This document shows positions 25,004-35,826 of a DNA stretch of 64,000 nucleotides, piece by piece (position 1 is the first letter of the stretch; each line of letters starts with the position of its first letter). The translations under genes and the position numbers were made by a program. The DNA comes from Nocardiopsis_B sediminis. GTDB lineage: Bacteria; Actinomycetota; Actinomycetes; Streptosporangiales; Streptosporangiaceae. The stretch lies in assembly GCF_042650565.1 (NCBI RefSeq), contig NZ_JBHSBH010000013.1, positions 62,001-126,000 on the forward strand, read 5' to 3'. The notes beneath the pieces are model-generated. The model was given only the letters and a program-made list of their open reading frames with translations, ran no database searches and was not told where the DNA came from.

Positions 25004-25594
25004 TCAGACGCCGGCCCGGCGCGGTGCCGGGACGAGCGAGTCGAGGCCGAGGGTGACCGGGAAGGGAACCGGGCGGTCGAGCGTCCCGCGGAAGATCCCC
25101 GCCGGCGCGTACGTACCGGTCGGGCCGTCGAGCTCGTAGACGTGCACGACGGGCCGGTCGTGCTCTCGCTCGACGACCCAGTAGTGCGGGATCCCGGCCT
25201 CCGCGTACTTTCGGAATTTGACCTTCCGGTCACGCTCCGCGGACTCGGGCGAGACGACCTCGATCGTGAGGGCGACGTCGTCGGGTTCGAACCAGGTGCG
25301 CTGCGGGAGGAACGGGGCGGTGGTGGCCAGCAGGTCGGGCTCGGCCCGGTTGCGCCGGTCGAGGCGCACCGTCATGTTCCACTCGATCTCCACGCCCTTG
25401 GGAGCGTGAGCGGCCAAAGCGCGGTTCAGTGCGGTAACGACGCGGGCGTGCCAGGCCGGTCTCGGAGACAGCGCGAAGATGAGGGCCCCGTCGATCAGCT
25501 CGGTGTGCTTGGGCGCATCCGGAAGGTGGTCGAGGTCTTTCGCATACCACCCTTCGACGCGCGGCGGGTACATCCACTCGGGCAGCGCAGTCAT
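25004..25594 (-). CDS. Uma2-family (DUF820) putative endonuclease
   Basis: 196 residues with a PD-(D/E)XK fold pattern: TELIDGAL (Glu32), EPDLLATTAPF (Asp87), IEVVSPESAERDRKVKFRKY (Glu112, later Lys) and AGIPHYWVVERE. This is the typical Uma2 set, common in cyanobacteria and actinomycetes. True function is unknown; nuclease activity is inferred from the fold. The ATG at 25594 matches the family start. It is a single gene with no obvious partner. Confidence 0.88.
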   Translation of the reverse strand: MTALPEWMYPPRVEGWYAKDLDHLPDAPKHTELIDGALIFALSPRPAWHARVVTALNRALAAHAPKGVEIEWNMTVRLDRRNRAEPDLLATTAPFLPQRTWFEPDDVALTIEVVSPESAERDRKVKFRKYAEAGIPHYWVVEREHDRPVVHVYELDGPTGTYAPAGIFRGTLDRPVPFPVTLGLDSLVPAPRRAGV

Positions 25595-25784
25595 GCCGAC
25601 CAGGGTAACGACCGCCACACCCGCTCACCAGCGGAATCGCCCGTTCCGGCCATCCGGAAGCCGTTCCCGGGCGGATGGGGCGCGCCGGACGGGGGCGCCG
25701 CCCGGCGCACCCACGGGCCTGCCGTCGCCCGGCCGGCGGCCGGGACGCTCAAGGCGCGGGCAGCCGCCGGGGCGGGCTCGGGTG

Positions 25785-28394
25785 TCAGGACGCCGCGGCC
25801 ACCGGCCGGGCGGGGTGGACGGTGAGGGCGTCCTTGGACTCGTCGAGGTCGACGGCCACGGTGTCGCCCTCCTGGAGGTCACCCGACAGCAGCGCCTTGG
25901 CCAGCGGGTCGCCGATGGCGGCCTGGACCAGGCGGCGCAGCGGGCGGGCCCCGTAGACCGGGTCGTAGCCGGTCAGGGCCAGCCATTCGCGGGCGGCCGG
26001 GGCGACGTCCAGGGTCAGCCGGCGGTCGGCCAGCCGCCGGGCCAGCCGCTCGACCTGGAGGTCGACGATGCGCGTGAGGTCGTCGGTCGACAGCGCGTCG
26101 AACGTGATCACGTCGTCGAGCCGGTTCAGGAACTCCGGCTTGAACGTGTTCCGCACGACCTGCATGACCTTCTCGCTGCGCGCGGAATCGTCGAGCACCG
26201 GGTCCACCAGGAACTGCGACCCCAGGTTGGAGGTGAGGATCAGCAGCGTATTGCGGAAGTCCACGATCCGGCCCTGGCCGTCGGTGAGGCGGCCGTCGTC
26301 GAGCACCTGGAGCAGGGTGTCGAACACCTCGATGTGCGCCTTCTCGACCTCGTCGAGCAGGACCACCGTGTAGGGGCGGCGGCGCACCGCCTCGGTGAGC
26401 TGGCCGCCCTCCTCGTAGCCGACGTAGCCCGGAGGGGCGCCCACCAGCCGCGACACCGAGTGCTTCTCGGAGTACTCGCTCATGTCGACGCGCACGATCG
26501 CCCGCTCGTCGTCGAACAGGAACTCCGCCAGCGCCTTGGCCAGCTCCGTCTTGCCCACACCCGTGGGGCCCAGGAACAGGAACGACCCCGTGGGGCGGTC
26601 CGGGTCGGAGATGCCCGCGCGTGCGCGGCGCACCGCGTCGGCGACCGCCGTCACCGCGGGACGCTGCCCGATCAGCCGCTTGCCGAGCTCGTCCTCCATG
26701 CGCAGCAGCTTGGCGGTCTCGCCCTCGAGCAGCCGCCCGACGGGGATGCCGGTCCACGACGACACGACATCGGCGACGTCGTCGGCGCCCACCTCGTCCT
26801 TGACCATGGTGGGCTCTTCGCCGCCGGTCTCCTCCTCGGCGGACGACGCCTCCTCCAGGTACTTCTCCAGCTCCGGGATCTCCCCGTACATCAGCCGGGA
26901 CGCCTCGGTGAAGTCGCCGTCGCGCTGGGCGCGGTCGGCCTGGGTGCGCAGGTCGTCGAGGCGCTCCTTCAGCTCGCCGACCCGGTTCAGCCCGGCCTTC
27001 TCCTGCTCCCAGCGGGCCACCAGGCCGTTCAGCTCCTCCTGGTGGTCGGCGAGGTCGGCGCGCAGCCGCTCCAGGCGCTGCACGGAGGCGGTGTCGGACT
27101 CCTTGGCGAGCGCCATCTCCTCCATCTTCAGCCGGTCGACGGTGCGCTGGAGCGCGTCGATCTCCACCGGCCGGGAGTCGATCTCCATGCGCAGCCGGGA
27201 CGCGGCCTCGTCGATGAGGTCGATGGCCTTGTCGGGCAGGAACCGCGCGGTGATGTAGCGGTCGGAGAGGGTCGCCGCGGCCACGAGGGCGGAGTCGGCG
27301 ATCTGCACCTTGTGGTGCGCCTCGTAGCGGCCCTTCAGCCCGCGCAGGATCGCGATGGTGTCGGCGGCCGACGGCTCGCCCACGAGGATCTGCTGGAAGC
27401 GGCGCTCCAGCGCGGGGTCCTTCTCGATGCGCTGCCGGTACTCGTCGAGCGTGGTGGCGCCGACCATGCGCAGCTCGCCGCGGGCCAGCATCGGCTTGAG
27501 CATGTTGCCGGCGTCCATGGCGCCCTCGGCGGCGCCCGCGCCCACCATCGTGTGCAGCTCGTCGATGAAGGTGATGATCTGGCCGTCGCTCTCCTTGATC
27601 TCGTTGAGCACGGCCTTCAGGCGCTCCTCGAACTCGCCCCGGTACTTCGCCCCGGCCACCATCGCCGACAGGTCCAGCGAGATCAGCCGCTTGTCGCGCA
27701 GGGATTCGGGGACGTCGCCCGCCACGATGCGCTGCGCCAGCCCCTCGACGACCGCGGTCTTGCCGACCCCCGGCTCGCCGATCAGCACCGGGTTGTTCTT
27801 GGTGCGCCGCGACAGCACCTGCACGACCCGGCGGATCTCGGAGTCGCGGCCGATCACCGGATCGAGCGCGCCCGCGCGCGCCTGGCCGGTGAGGTCCACG
27901 CCGTACTTCTCCAGCGCTCGGTAGGTCTCCTCAGGGTTGGCGGAGGTGACCTTGCCCGGGCCGCGCACGCGCTCGAACGCCTCGAGCAGCGCCTCGGGCG
28001 TGGCGCCGGCGTCGCGGAGCAGCCGGCTCGCCTCGCCGCCGTCGGCCGCCAGGCCCACGAGCAGGTGCTCGGTGGAGACGAACTCGTCCTCCATCTGCTG
28101 GGCGCGCTGGGCGGCGGTGTTCAGCGAGACGATGAGCTGCCGGGAGCTCTGCGGCGCGCTCACCGTGCTGCCCGCCGCCTTGGGCAGGCCGGCCACGGCC
28201 TGCTCGACCTTGGCCGCCAGATCGTCAGGGGCGGCGCCGACCTCCTTGAGCAGCGGCCGGATGATGCCCTCGCCCTGGCCGAGCAGTGCGGAGAGCAGGT
28301 GCACCGGCTCGACCTGCGGGCCGCCGTCCGTGGTCGCCCGCCGGACCGCTCCGGAGACCGCCTCCTGGCTTTTGGTGGTGAGTTTGTAATTCAT
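25785..28394 (-). CDS. clpB: ClpB disaggregase
   Basis: 869-residue AAA+ chaperone that pulls proteins out of aggregates together with DnaK. Clp_N repeats at 1-150 (MNYKLTTKSQEAVSGAVRRA). First AAA module has Walker A GEPGVGKTAVVEG (near 205) and Walker B TFIDELHTMVGAG. The M-domain coiled coil spans about 400-530. The second AAA module has GPTGVGKTELAKAL (near 605), the pore loop SRLVGAPPGYVGYEEGG and sensor LNRLDDVITF. Start ATG 28394. It is the last gene of the dnaK-grpE-dnaJ-hspR-clpB operon, 62 bases after hspR. Confidence 0.96.
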   Translation of the reverse strand: MNYKLTTKSQEAVSGAVRRATTDGGPQVEPVHLLSALLGQGEGIIRPLLKEVGAAPDDLAAKVEQAVAGLPKAAGSTVSAPQSSRQLIVSLNTAAQRAQQMEDEFVSTEHLLVGLAADGGEASRLLRDAGATPEALLEAFERVRGPGKVTSANPEETYRALEKYGVDLTGQARAGALDPVIGRDSEIRRVVQVLSRRTKNNPVLIGEPGVGKTAVVEGLAQRIVAGDVPESLRDKRLISLDLSAMVAGAKYRGEFEERLKAVLNEIKESDGQIITFIDELHTMVGAGAAEGAMDAGNMLKPMLARGELRMVGATTLDEYRQRIEKDPALERRFQQILVGEPSAADTIAILRGLKGRYEAHHKVQIADSALVAAATLSDRYITARFLPDKAIDLIDEAASRLRMEIDSRPVEIDALQRTVDRLKMEEMALAKESDTASVQRLERLRADLADHQEELNGLVARWEQEKAGLNRVGELKERLDDLRTQADRAQRDGDFTEASRLMYGEIPELEKYLEEASSAEEETGGEEPTMVKDEVGADDVADVVSSWTGIPVGRLLEGETAKLLRMEDELGKRLIGQRPAVTAVADAVRRARAGISDPDRPTGSFLFLGPTGVGKTELAKALAEFLFDDERAIVRVDMSEYSEKHSVSRLVGAPPGYVGYEEGGQLTEAVRRRPYTVVLLDEVEKAHIEVFDTLLQVLDDGRLTDGQGRIVDFRNTLLILTSNLGSQFLVDPVLDDSARSEKVMQVVRNTFKPEFLNRLDDVITFDALSTDDLTRIVDLQVERLARRLADRRLTLDVAPAAREWLALTGYDPVYGARPLRRLVQAAIGDPLAKALLSGDLQEGDTVAVDLDESKDALTVHPARPVAAAS

Positions 28395-28456
28395 GCGTAG
28401 CCGTTCCCTATGGCCCGTGCGGTCCGCCGGTAAGGCGGCCGTTCCCCGTTCCCCGT

Positions 28457-28879
28457 TCACCGCTCCTGGTCGGGCGGTGGCGGGGTGTTGAAGATCGTCA
28501 CGCGGGTGCGCCGGACCGGGATCAGCTCCCCGCCCTGGGACGCCGACGACGCGCGCCGCGCCACGGCGCTGCGCGCCGCCTCGAGTTCGTTGTGCAGGTG
28601 GAAGATGTGGTCGCGCAGCTCGGCGACCTCGCGCTGCAACTCCAGGATCCGCTTGATCCCGGCGAGGTTGATGCCCTCCTGCTGCGACAGCCGCTGCACC
28701 ACGCGCAGCATGTGGATGTCGCGCATGGAGTAGCGGCGCCCCCGGCCTGAGGCGCGTCCCGGCGAGACCAGGCCCAGCCGGTCGTACTGGCGCAGCGTCT
28801 GCGGGTGCAGCCCGGACAGCTCGGCGGCGACCGAGATCACGTAAACGGGTACGTCCTCGCCGAACGACGGTTCGTTCAT
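28457..28879 (-). CDS. hspR: HspR, MerR-type heat-shock repressor
   Basis: 140 residues. The MerR HTH is at about 10-55 (AAELSGLHPQTLRQYDRLGL and RRYSMRDIHML), followed by a short dimerisation coiled coil. HspR binds HAIR operators (CTTGAGT-N7-ACTCAAG) with DnaK as co-repressor and controls dnaK and clpB in actinobacteria. A near-perfect HAIR lies before dnaK at 32828-32848, so this operon is autoregulated. ATG 28879 is five bases beyond the dnaJ stop. Confidence 0.93.
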   Translation of the reverse strand: MNEPSFGEDVPVYVISVAAELSGLHPQTLRQYDRLGLVSPGRASGRGRRYSMRDIHMLRVVQRLSQQEGINLAGIKRILELQREVAELRDHIFHLHNELEAARSAVARRASSASQGGELIPVRRTRVTIFNTPPPPDQER

Positions 28880-28884
28880 GGCCC

Positions 28885-30045
28885 TCACATCCCCTTCGCC
28901 CGTGCCTCGAGACCTCTGCGCGGGTCCTGGTCGGCGGTTGCGGCGCGGAACTTCTCCAGGGCTTCGCGGGCCTCGCCGCTCAGCTCCTGCGGCACGGCCA
29001 CCTCGACCGTGACGAGCATGTCCCCCGTCGTGCCGTCACGGCGGGTGGAGCCCTTGCCGCGGACGCGGAACGTGCGCCCGCTGGGGGTACCCGGGGGGAT
29101 CTTGACCGTGACGGGGAGTCCGCCGAGGGTCGGCACGCGCACATCGGCGCCGAGGGCGGCCTCGGGGAAGCTCACCGGAACGGTGATGGTCAGGTTGTCG
29201 CCGGTCTTTCCGAACACGGGGTGCGGCTGCACGTGTACCACCACATAGAGGTCGCCGGCCGGCCCGCCGTTCTCGCCCGGTGCGCCCTTGCCCTTGAGCC
29301 GGATGCGCTGGCCGTCGGAGACGCCGGCGGGGATGCGGGCCGAAATCGTACGGGTGCTCTTGCCCCGGCCGCTACCGCTACAGGTGGGGCAGGGGTCGTC
29401 GACGACGAGCCCGCGCCCCTTGCACTCGCTGCACGGTTCGGACAGGGAGAAGCCGCCCAGGTTCTTGTTCTCGTGCCCGGTACCGGCGCACTTCGGGCAC
29501 ATGCGCGGCGCGGTCCCGGCCCGCGCCCCGGTGCCCTTGCAGGTGGGGCAGGCGGCTTCGCTGGTCAGCTGGAAGGAGCGGGTGACGCCGCCGGCCGCTT
29601 CGTCGAAGGTCAGCCGGGTCTCGGTCTCGACGTCGGCCCCGCGCCGCGACTGGGTGGAGGTGCGCCCCCGCCCGCCGAAGAGCCCGCCGAACAGGTCGCT
29701 GAGGCGTTCGCCGCCACCGCCGCCACTGCCGGCGCCGCCGGCCCCTCCGAAGAGGTCGCCGAGGTCGAACCCGCCGGGGCCGGTGCCGCCGTTGGGCCGG
29801 TAGGACCCGCCGAACAGCGAACGGGCGTCGTCGTACTCCTTGCGCCGCTTCTCGTCGGACAGGACGTTGTAGGCCTCGGAGATCTCCTTGAACCGGTCCT
29901 CGGCCTTGGGGTCGGCGGCGTTGGCGTCGGGGTGGTGCGCGCGGGCGAGCTTGCGGTACGCCTGCTTGATCTCGTCCTTGGTGGCCGTCTTTGAGACTCC
30001 GAGGACCTTGTAGTAGTCCTTCTCCAGGTAGTCCTTGGTGCTCAT
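28885..30045 (-). CDS. dnaJ: DnaJ co-chaperone (type I)
   Basis: 386 residues. J-domain at 7-75 with HPD in RAHHPDANAADP. A Gly/Phe-rich stretch (about 80-140) follows. The zinc-finger region has four motifs: CPTCKGTGA, CPKCAGTG, CSECKGRG and CPTCSGSG. A C-terminal substrate-binding domain ends the protein. It delivers substrates to DnaK and stimulates its ATPase. Actinobacteria usually have a second dnaJ linked to hrcA elsewhere. ATG 30045, 116 bases after grpE, with two hairpins in the gap. Confidence 0.95.
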   Translation of the reverse strand: MSTKDYLEKDYYKVLGVSKTATKDEIKQAYRKLARAHHPDANAADPKAEDRFKEISEAYNVLSDEKRRKEYDDARSLFGGSYRPNGGTGPGGFDLGDLFGGAGGAGSGGGGGERLSDLFGGLFGGRGRTSTQSRRGADVETETRLTFDEAAGGVTRSFQLTSEAACPTCKGTGARAGTAPRMCPKCAGTGHENKNLGGFSLSEPCSECKGRGLVVDDPCPTCSGSGRGKSTRTISARIPAGVSDGQRIRLKGKGAPGENGGPAGDLYVVVHVQPHPVFGKTGDNLTITVPVSFPEAALGADVRVPTLGGLPVTVKIPPGTPSGRTFRVRGKGSTRRDGTTGDMLVTVEVAVPQELSGEAREALEKFRAATADQDPRRGLEARAKGM

Positions 30046-30091
30046 CGACGTGTGCCTTCTCCCGCTCAGCGCTCGGACTTCAACAGCAACA

Positions 30092-30156
30092 GGGCCGCGT
30101 GCGCGGCCCCGCAGGCCCTCGCCCGCCCCGGGCGCCCTGCGGCGCCCGGGGCGGGC
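30092..30156 (-). promoter_or_regulatory. Two hairpins between grpE and dnaJ
   Basis: A perfect 16-bp stem (30121-30136 with 30141-30156, four-base loop) and a second stem GGGCCGC / GCGGCCC (30092-30109) lie inside the operon, just after the grpE stop. Within a co-transcribed unit they may protect the dnaK-grpE part, act as an RNase stop, or partly terminate transcription. Confidence 0.65.
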
Positions 30157-30161
30157 CTTTG

Positions 30162-30860
30162 CTAGGTGTCGTCGCCGTTCCCGGCGTCGTCACCGGGCTC
30201 GGGCTCCGCGGGGGCCCCGCCGCCGGTTTCGGCGGTGTCGCCGGACCCCTCGGCCACGACGACGCGGGCCGGCCGCAGCACCCGCTCACCGATGAGGTAC
30301 CCGGGCTGGAAGACCTCGATCACCGTGGGGACGGTGACATCGGGGGACTCCACCAGGGTCAGGGCCTCGTGCACGTTCGGGTCGAACTCGTCGCCCTTCT
30401 CCGCGTACTTCTTCAGCCCCAGCTTGGTGGCCAGCGACTCCAGGGACTCGCCGACCGACTTGAAGCCGCCGCTCAGCTCGCCGTGCTCGCGCGCCCGGCC
30501 GACGTCGTCGAGGATCGGCAGGAGCTCGCCCAGGACCTGGGAGAGCGCCTGCTCGCGGACGACGAGCCGGTCGCGGTCGACCCGCTTGCGGTAGTTGGCG
30601 TACTCCGCCTGGACCCGCTTGAGGTCGTTGGTGAGCTCGCCGACCCGCTCGCGCGCCTCGGCGAGCTCCGCCGCATCGGCGGTGCCCGCTCCGGAGCCGG
30701 GCTCCCCGGCCGCGGGTGCGGCCTCGGGCTCCTCGGGTGCGGGAGCGGCGGCGGCCTCCGCTGGGGTGCGGAGTTCGCCGGTCTCGGGGTCGATGCGCCG
30801 CTTGTCGCGGATCACCGGCCCTTCGTGACGGCCCTCGTTGTCGTTATCGGGCAGCGCCAT
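30162..30860 (-). CDS. grpE: GrpE nucleotide-exchange factor
   Basis: 232 residues. A disordered acidic N-terminus (1-70) leads to the long dimerising helix (ELTNDLKRVQAEYANYRKRV, about 75-115) and the compact beta domain (DPNVHEALTLVESPDVTVPT and FQPGYLIGERVLRPARVVVA). It releases ADP from DnaK. ATG 30860, 37 bases after the dnaK stop. The acidic C-terminal tail (EPEPGDDAGNGDDT) is longer than in many homologues. Confidence 0.95.
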   Translation of the reverse strand: MALPDNDNEGRHEGPVIRDKRRIDPETGELRTPAEAAAAPAPEEPEAAPAAGEPGSGAGTADAAELAEARERVGELTNDLKRVQAEYANYRKRVDRDRLVVREQALSQVLGELLPILDDVGRAREHGELSGGFKSVGESLESLATKLGLKKYAEKGDEFDPNVHEALTLVESPDVTVPTVIEVFQPGYLIGERVLRPARVVVAEGSGDTAETGGGAPAEPEPGDDAGNGDDT

Positions 30861-30896
30861 TGGCTGTGCCTCCTTGGGTTCCGCGTCCTAGGCGCT

Positions 30897-32756
<1,860 letters not shown>

Positions 32757-32794
32757 GACTACGTCCTCCGTCAAAGTTGAGTCTTACCGGCGTA

Positions 32795-32848
32795 AGTTTG
32801 CTTCGTCGGCTGCGCGCTGTCAAATGACTTGAGTCGGATCGACTCAAC
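32795..32848 (-). promoter_or_regulatory. dnaK promoter with HAIR operator (HspR site)
   Basis: CTTGAGT-N7-ACTCAAC at 32828-32848 matches the HAIR consensus CTTGAGT-N7-ACTCAAG with one change in the last base. Reading on the minus strand, it is followed by TTGACA (32823-32818) and, 17 bases on, a weak -10 CAAACT (32800-32795). The operator sits just upstream of the -35. A further half-like TTGAGT occurs at 32777-32782. Confidence 0.85.
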
Positions 32849-33190
32849 ACATCTCACACAGTCCTTCAACGGAGGGGGTCCCGGCCGTTGTTCCCGCGTG
32901 CGGCGGGTTTTCGCTCCCCCGCCGCCGGCTCAGGGAGATCTCAGGGCATACCCGGACGCCGGGCCCCGGGGGTGCGGGGGTGTTCGTCCCGGCAGGGGAG
33001 CAGGGGTGCGGGCGCGCGGGATGGGGTGCGGGGCGGGGCGTGTCCCCGGCGGCGTGCCGCCTCATTACGCTGGGAGCACCTCGCGCGGTCCGGCCCTCGC
33101 GCCCACGCGGGGGCTACCCGCTAGTAACATCGGGGGGACTCCGATGTGTGGCGCACCGGAGCACGACACCAGGATGGGAGGCCGCGGGCG
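32849..33190. other. Gap between the dnaK promoter and etfD
   Basis: About 340 bases, very GC-rich, no credible gene on either strand. TAGTAACAT near 33122-33130 could contain the -10 for etfD, about 60 bases before its ATG. No strong hairpin noticed. Confidence 0.4.
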
Positions 33191-35350
33191 ATGCTCTACA
33201 TCGTTCTGGGGGTCGTCACGACCGCCTTCGCCGTGGTCGGGATCGGCATGTTCGCCTACGGCATCCGCCGGATGGTGCGGACCCTCGGTACCGGCCGCCC
33301 GATCGAAGCGGCCCGCAAGGGGCCCTTCGGGCGGCGGCTGACGAACACGCTGATCGAGACGCTCGGGCACACCCGCATGCTCAAGTGGCGGTGGGTCGGC
33401 GTCGCCCACTGGTTCGTCATGGTGTCGTTCCCCGCCCTGGTGTTCACCGTGGCCGAGGCGCACGGTGAGGTGTGGGACCCCCACTTCCACCTGCCGCTCA
33501 TCCACGACTGGACCCTCTACGGCCTGGCCATCGAGGCCATCGCCGCGACCAGCCTCGTCTCGATCATCGCCCTGGCGGTCTACCGGCAGGTCAGGGGCGC
33601 CCGGAGGCTCGGCCGCGCGTCGCGCTTCGACAACTCCCGGCACTGGACGGCCTACTACGTCGAGGGCTACATCATCGCCCTCCTCGCCTGCATCTTCGTG
33701 ATCCGCGGGTTCAAGGTCGCCATGGGCGACTTCCCGTTCCCCGTGTGGGCCACCCCCGTCTCCCACGCCGTCGGCGCCGTCCTGCCGCCCAGCGAGCCCG
33801 GCCTGGCCCTGGTGGCAGCGTTCAAGCTGGTCATCTCGTGGCTGTTCTTCATGGCGCTGGCCGCCGTGCTCACCATGGGCATCGGCTGGCACCGCTTCAC
33901 CGCCCCGTTCAACATCTACTTCAAGCGCAACGACGACGGCTCCCCGGCGCTGGGCGCGGCGAAGCCCATGCTCGGCAAGGACGGCTCCCCGCTCGACTTC
34001 GAGGAGGCCGACCCCGACGAGGACCCCTTCGGCGTCGGCAAGGTCGAGGAGTTCACCTGGAAGGGGCTGCTCGACTTCACCACCTGCACCGAGTGCGGCC
34101 GGTGCCAGTCGCAGTGCCCCGCGTGGAACACCGGCAAGCCCCTCTCGCCCAAGAAGCTCGTCATGGACCTGCGCGAGCACGCCTACGCGAAGGCCCCCTA
34201 CCTGCTCCAGGGCATCGACGAGGAGACCCCCGACATCCACGACGACGTCCTCTCCCTGCTCGGCAGGCCGCTGGTCGGCACCGAGGAGGAGGGCGGCGTC
34301 ATCCACCCCGATGTCCTGTGGTCCTGCACCAACTGCGGCGCCTGCGTCGAGCAGTGCCCGGTCGACATCGAGCACATCGACCACATCCTCGACATGCGCC
34401 GGTACCAGGTGATGATCGAGTCCAGCTTCCCCTCCGAGGCCAACACCCTGCTCAAGAACCTCGAGAACAAGGGCAACCCGTGGGGGATGAGCGAGGACAA
34501 GCGCCTCGACTGGATCTCCGAGCTGGACTTCGAGGTCCCCGTCGTCGAGGACAAGCTGCCCGAGGGCACCGAGTACCTGTTCTGGGTGGGCTGCGCCGGG
34601 GCGCTGGAGGACCGCGCGAAGAAGACCACGAAGGCCATCGCCGAACTGCTGCACATCGCGGGCGTGAAGTTCGCGGTCCTGGGCGGCATGGAGGCGTGCA
34701 CCGGCGACCCCGCCCGGCGGCTGGGCATGGAGTACGTCTTCCAGATGCTGGCCCAGCAGATCGTCGAGACGCTCAACGACGCCGGCGTCACCCGGATCGT
34801 CGCGAGCTGCCCGCACTGCTTCAACACCCTGGGCAACGAGTACCCGCAGCTCGGCGGCGACTACGACGTCGTCCACCACAGCCAGCTGCTCGCCAAGCTG
34901 GTGGAGGAGGGGCGGCTCACCCCGGTGCAGCCGATCGAGGAGAACATCACCTACCACGACCCCTGCTTCCTGGGCCGCCACAACAAGGTCTACACGCCGC
35001 CCCGCGACATCATGGCGCAGGTCCCCGGTGTCACCACCGTCGAGATGCACCGCCACAAGGAGCGGGGCTTCTGCTGCGGCGCGGGCGGCGCGCGCATGTG
35101 GATGGAGGAGCGCATCGGCAAGCGCATCAACACCGAGCGCGTGGACGAGGCCCTGACCACCGACCCCGACACGGTCTCGACCGCCTGCCCGTTCTGCCAG
35201 GTGATGCTGGGCGACGCGATCAACGAGAAGAAGTCGCGCGGCGAGGCCAAGGAGTCGCTCGAGGTGGTCGACGTGTCGCAGCTGCTGCTGCGGTCGGTCA
35301 AGGGCGACGCCGCCCCGGCGGAGGGCGAGGCGGAGAAGGAGAACGCCTGA
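33191..35350 (+). CDS. etfD: EtfD-type membrane Fe-S oxidoreductase (HdrD-like)
   Basis: 719 residues. Five to six membrane helices at about 1-260 form a NarI-like haem-b type domain with conserved His (LGHTRMLKWRWVGVAHWFVM). Two 4Fe-4S motifs follow: CTECGRCQSQCP and CTNCGACVEQCP. Two CCG-type cysteine-rich domains include CPHCFNTLGNEYPQ and RGFCCGAGGARMWMEE. This is the arrangement of mycobacterial Rv0338c/EtfD, which takes electrons from ETF into the quinone pool during fatty-acid oxidation. ATG 33191 with GGGAGG upstream. The acyl-CoA dehydrogenase at 19198 would feed this route. Confidence 0.85.
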   Translation: MLYIVLGVVTTAFAVVGIGMFAYGIRRMVRTLGTGRPIEAARKGPFGRRLTNTLIETLGHTRMLKWRWVGVAHWFVMVSFPALVFTVAEAHGEVWDPHFHLPLIHDWTLYGLAIEAIAATSLVSIIALAVYRQVRGARRLGRASRFDNSRHWTAYYVEGYIIALLACIFVIRGFKVAMGDFPFPVWATPVSHAVGAVLPPSEPGLALVAAFKLVISWLFFMALAAVLTMGIGWHRFTAPFNIYFKRNDDGSPALGAAKPMLGKDGSPLDFEEADPDEDPFGVGKVEEFTWKGLLDFTTCTECGRCQSQCPAWNTGKPLSPKKLVMDLREHAYAKAPYLLQGIDEETPDIHDDVLSLLGRPLVGTEEEGGVIHPDVLWSCTNCGACVEQCPVDIEHIDHILDMRRYQVMIESSFPSEANTLLKNLENKGNPWGMSEDKRLDWISELDFEVPVVEDKLPEGTEYLFWVGCAGALEDRAKKTTKAIAELLHIAGVKFAVLGGMEACTGDPARRLGMEYVFQMLAQQIVETLNDAGVTRIVASCPHCFNTLGNEYPQLGGDYDVVHHSQLLAKLVEEGRLTPVQPIEENITYHDPCFLGRHNKVYTPPRDIMAQVPGVTTVEMHRHKERGFCCGAGGARMWMEERIGKRINTERVDEALTTDPDTVSTACPFCQVMLGDAINEKKSRGEAKESLEVVDVSQLLLRSVKGDAAPAEGEAEKENA

Positions 35351-35376
35351 AGCCTGCCGGGGGTGCCCGGGACCCC

Positions 35377-35598
35377 TCAGCCCGGGAAGTGGGGGCTGGG
35401 GGTCCGGCGGTGGCGGCGCGGGTGCGGGGGGCGCGGATCGCGGCGGGAGCGCCGGGGCAGCACGCCCAGCACCGCGTCGAGTTCGGCGATGGTGAGCCGG
35501 CGATCGGCCGTGGCCACCGCGATCAGGACTTCGGCGTAGAGCTCGATTTCGGCCAGCGCCACGCGGTCGTGCAGGCGCGTGTCGATGTCGGAGTCCAA
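35377..35598 (-). CDS. Small protein with conserved helical core, unknown
   Basis: 73 residues. The core LHDRVALAEIELYAEVLIAV and RRLTIAELDAVLGV recurs in small actinomycete proteins without known role. A very basic tail (RRSRRDPRPPHPRRHRR) follows. The TTG at 35598 is chosen because GGAGGT lies nine bases upstream; other frames upstream are low-complexity. Convergent with etfD. Confidence 0.6.
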   Translation of the reverse strand: MDSDIDTRLHDRVALAEIELYAEVLIAVATADRRLTIAELDAVLGVLPRRSRRDPRPPHPRRHRRTPSPHFPG

Positions 35599-35826
35599 AG
35601 CGCGCCCACCTCCGTAGAAAAGGGCTGCGGGGGCGCGACCCGCCCTGTACGTGGGGTGGCGGGAGGCGGCCCGTATCCCCGGAGCCCGCGGGCCGTGGAA
35701 TCGGATCGGGCATCCCACCTGACGGTAAGGCTACGCTCCGGTAGCCCCGCGCCGCATGACCCAGACGGGCCATTCCGGGCCGCCGCCGGATAGTCCTCCG
35801 GCGGTATCCCCGCCCCTGGCCAGGGG

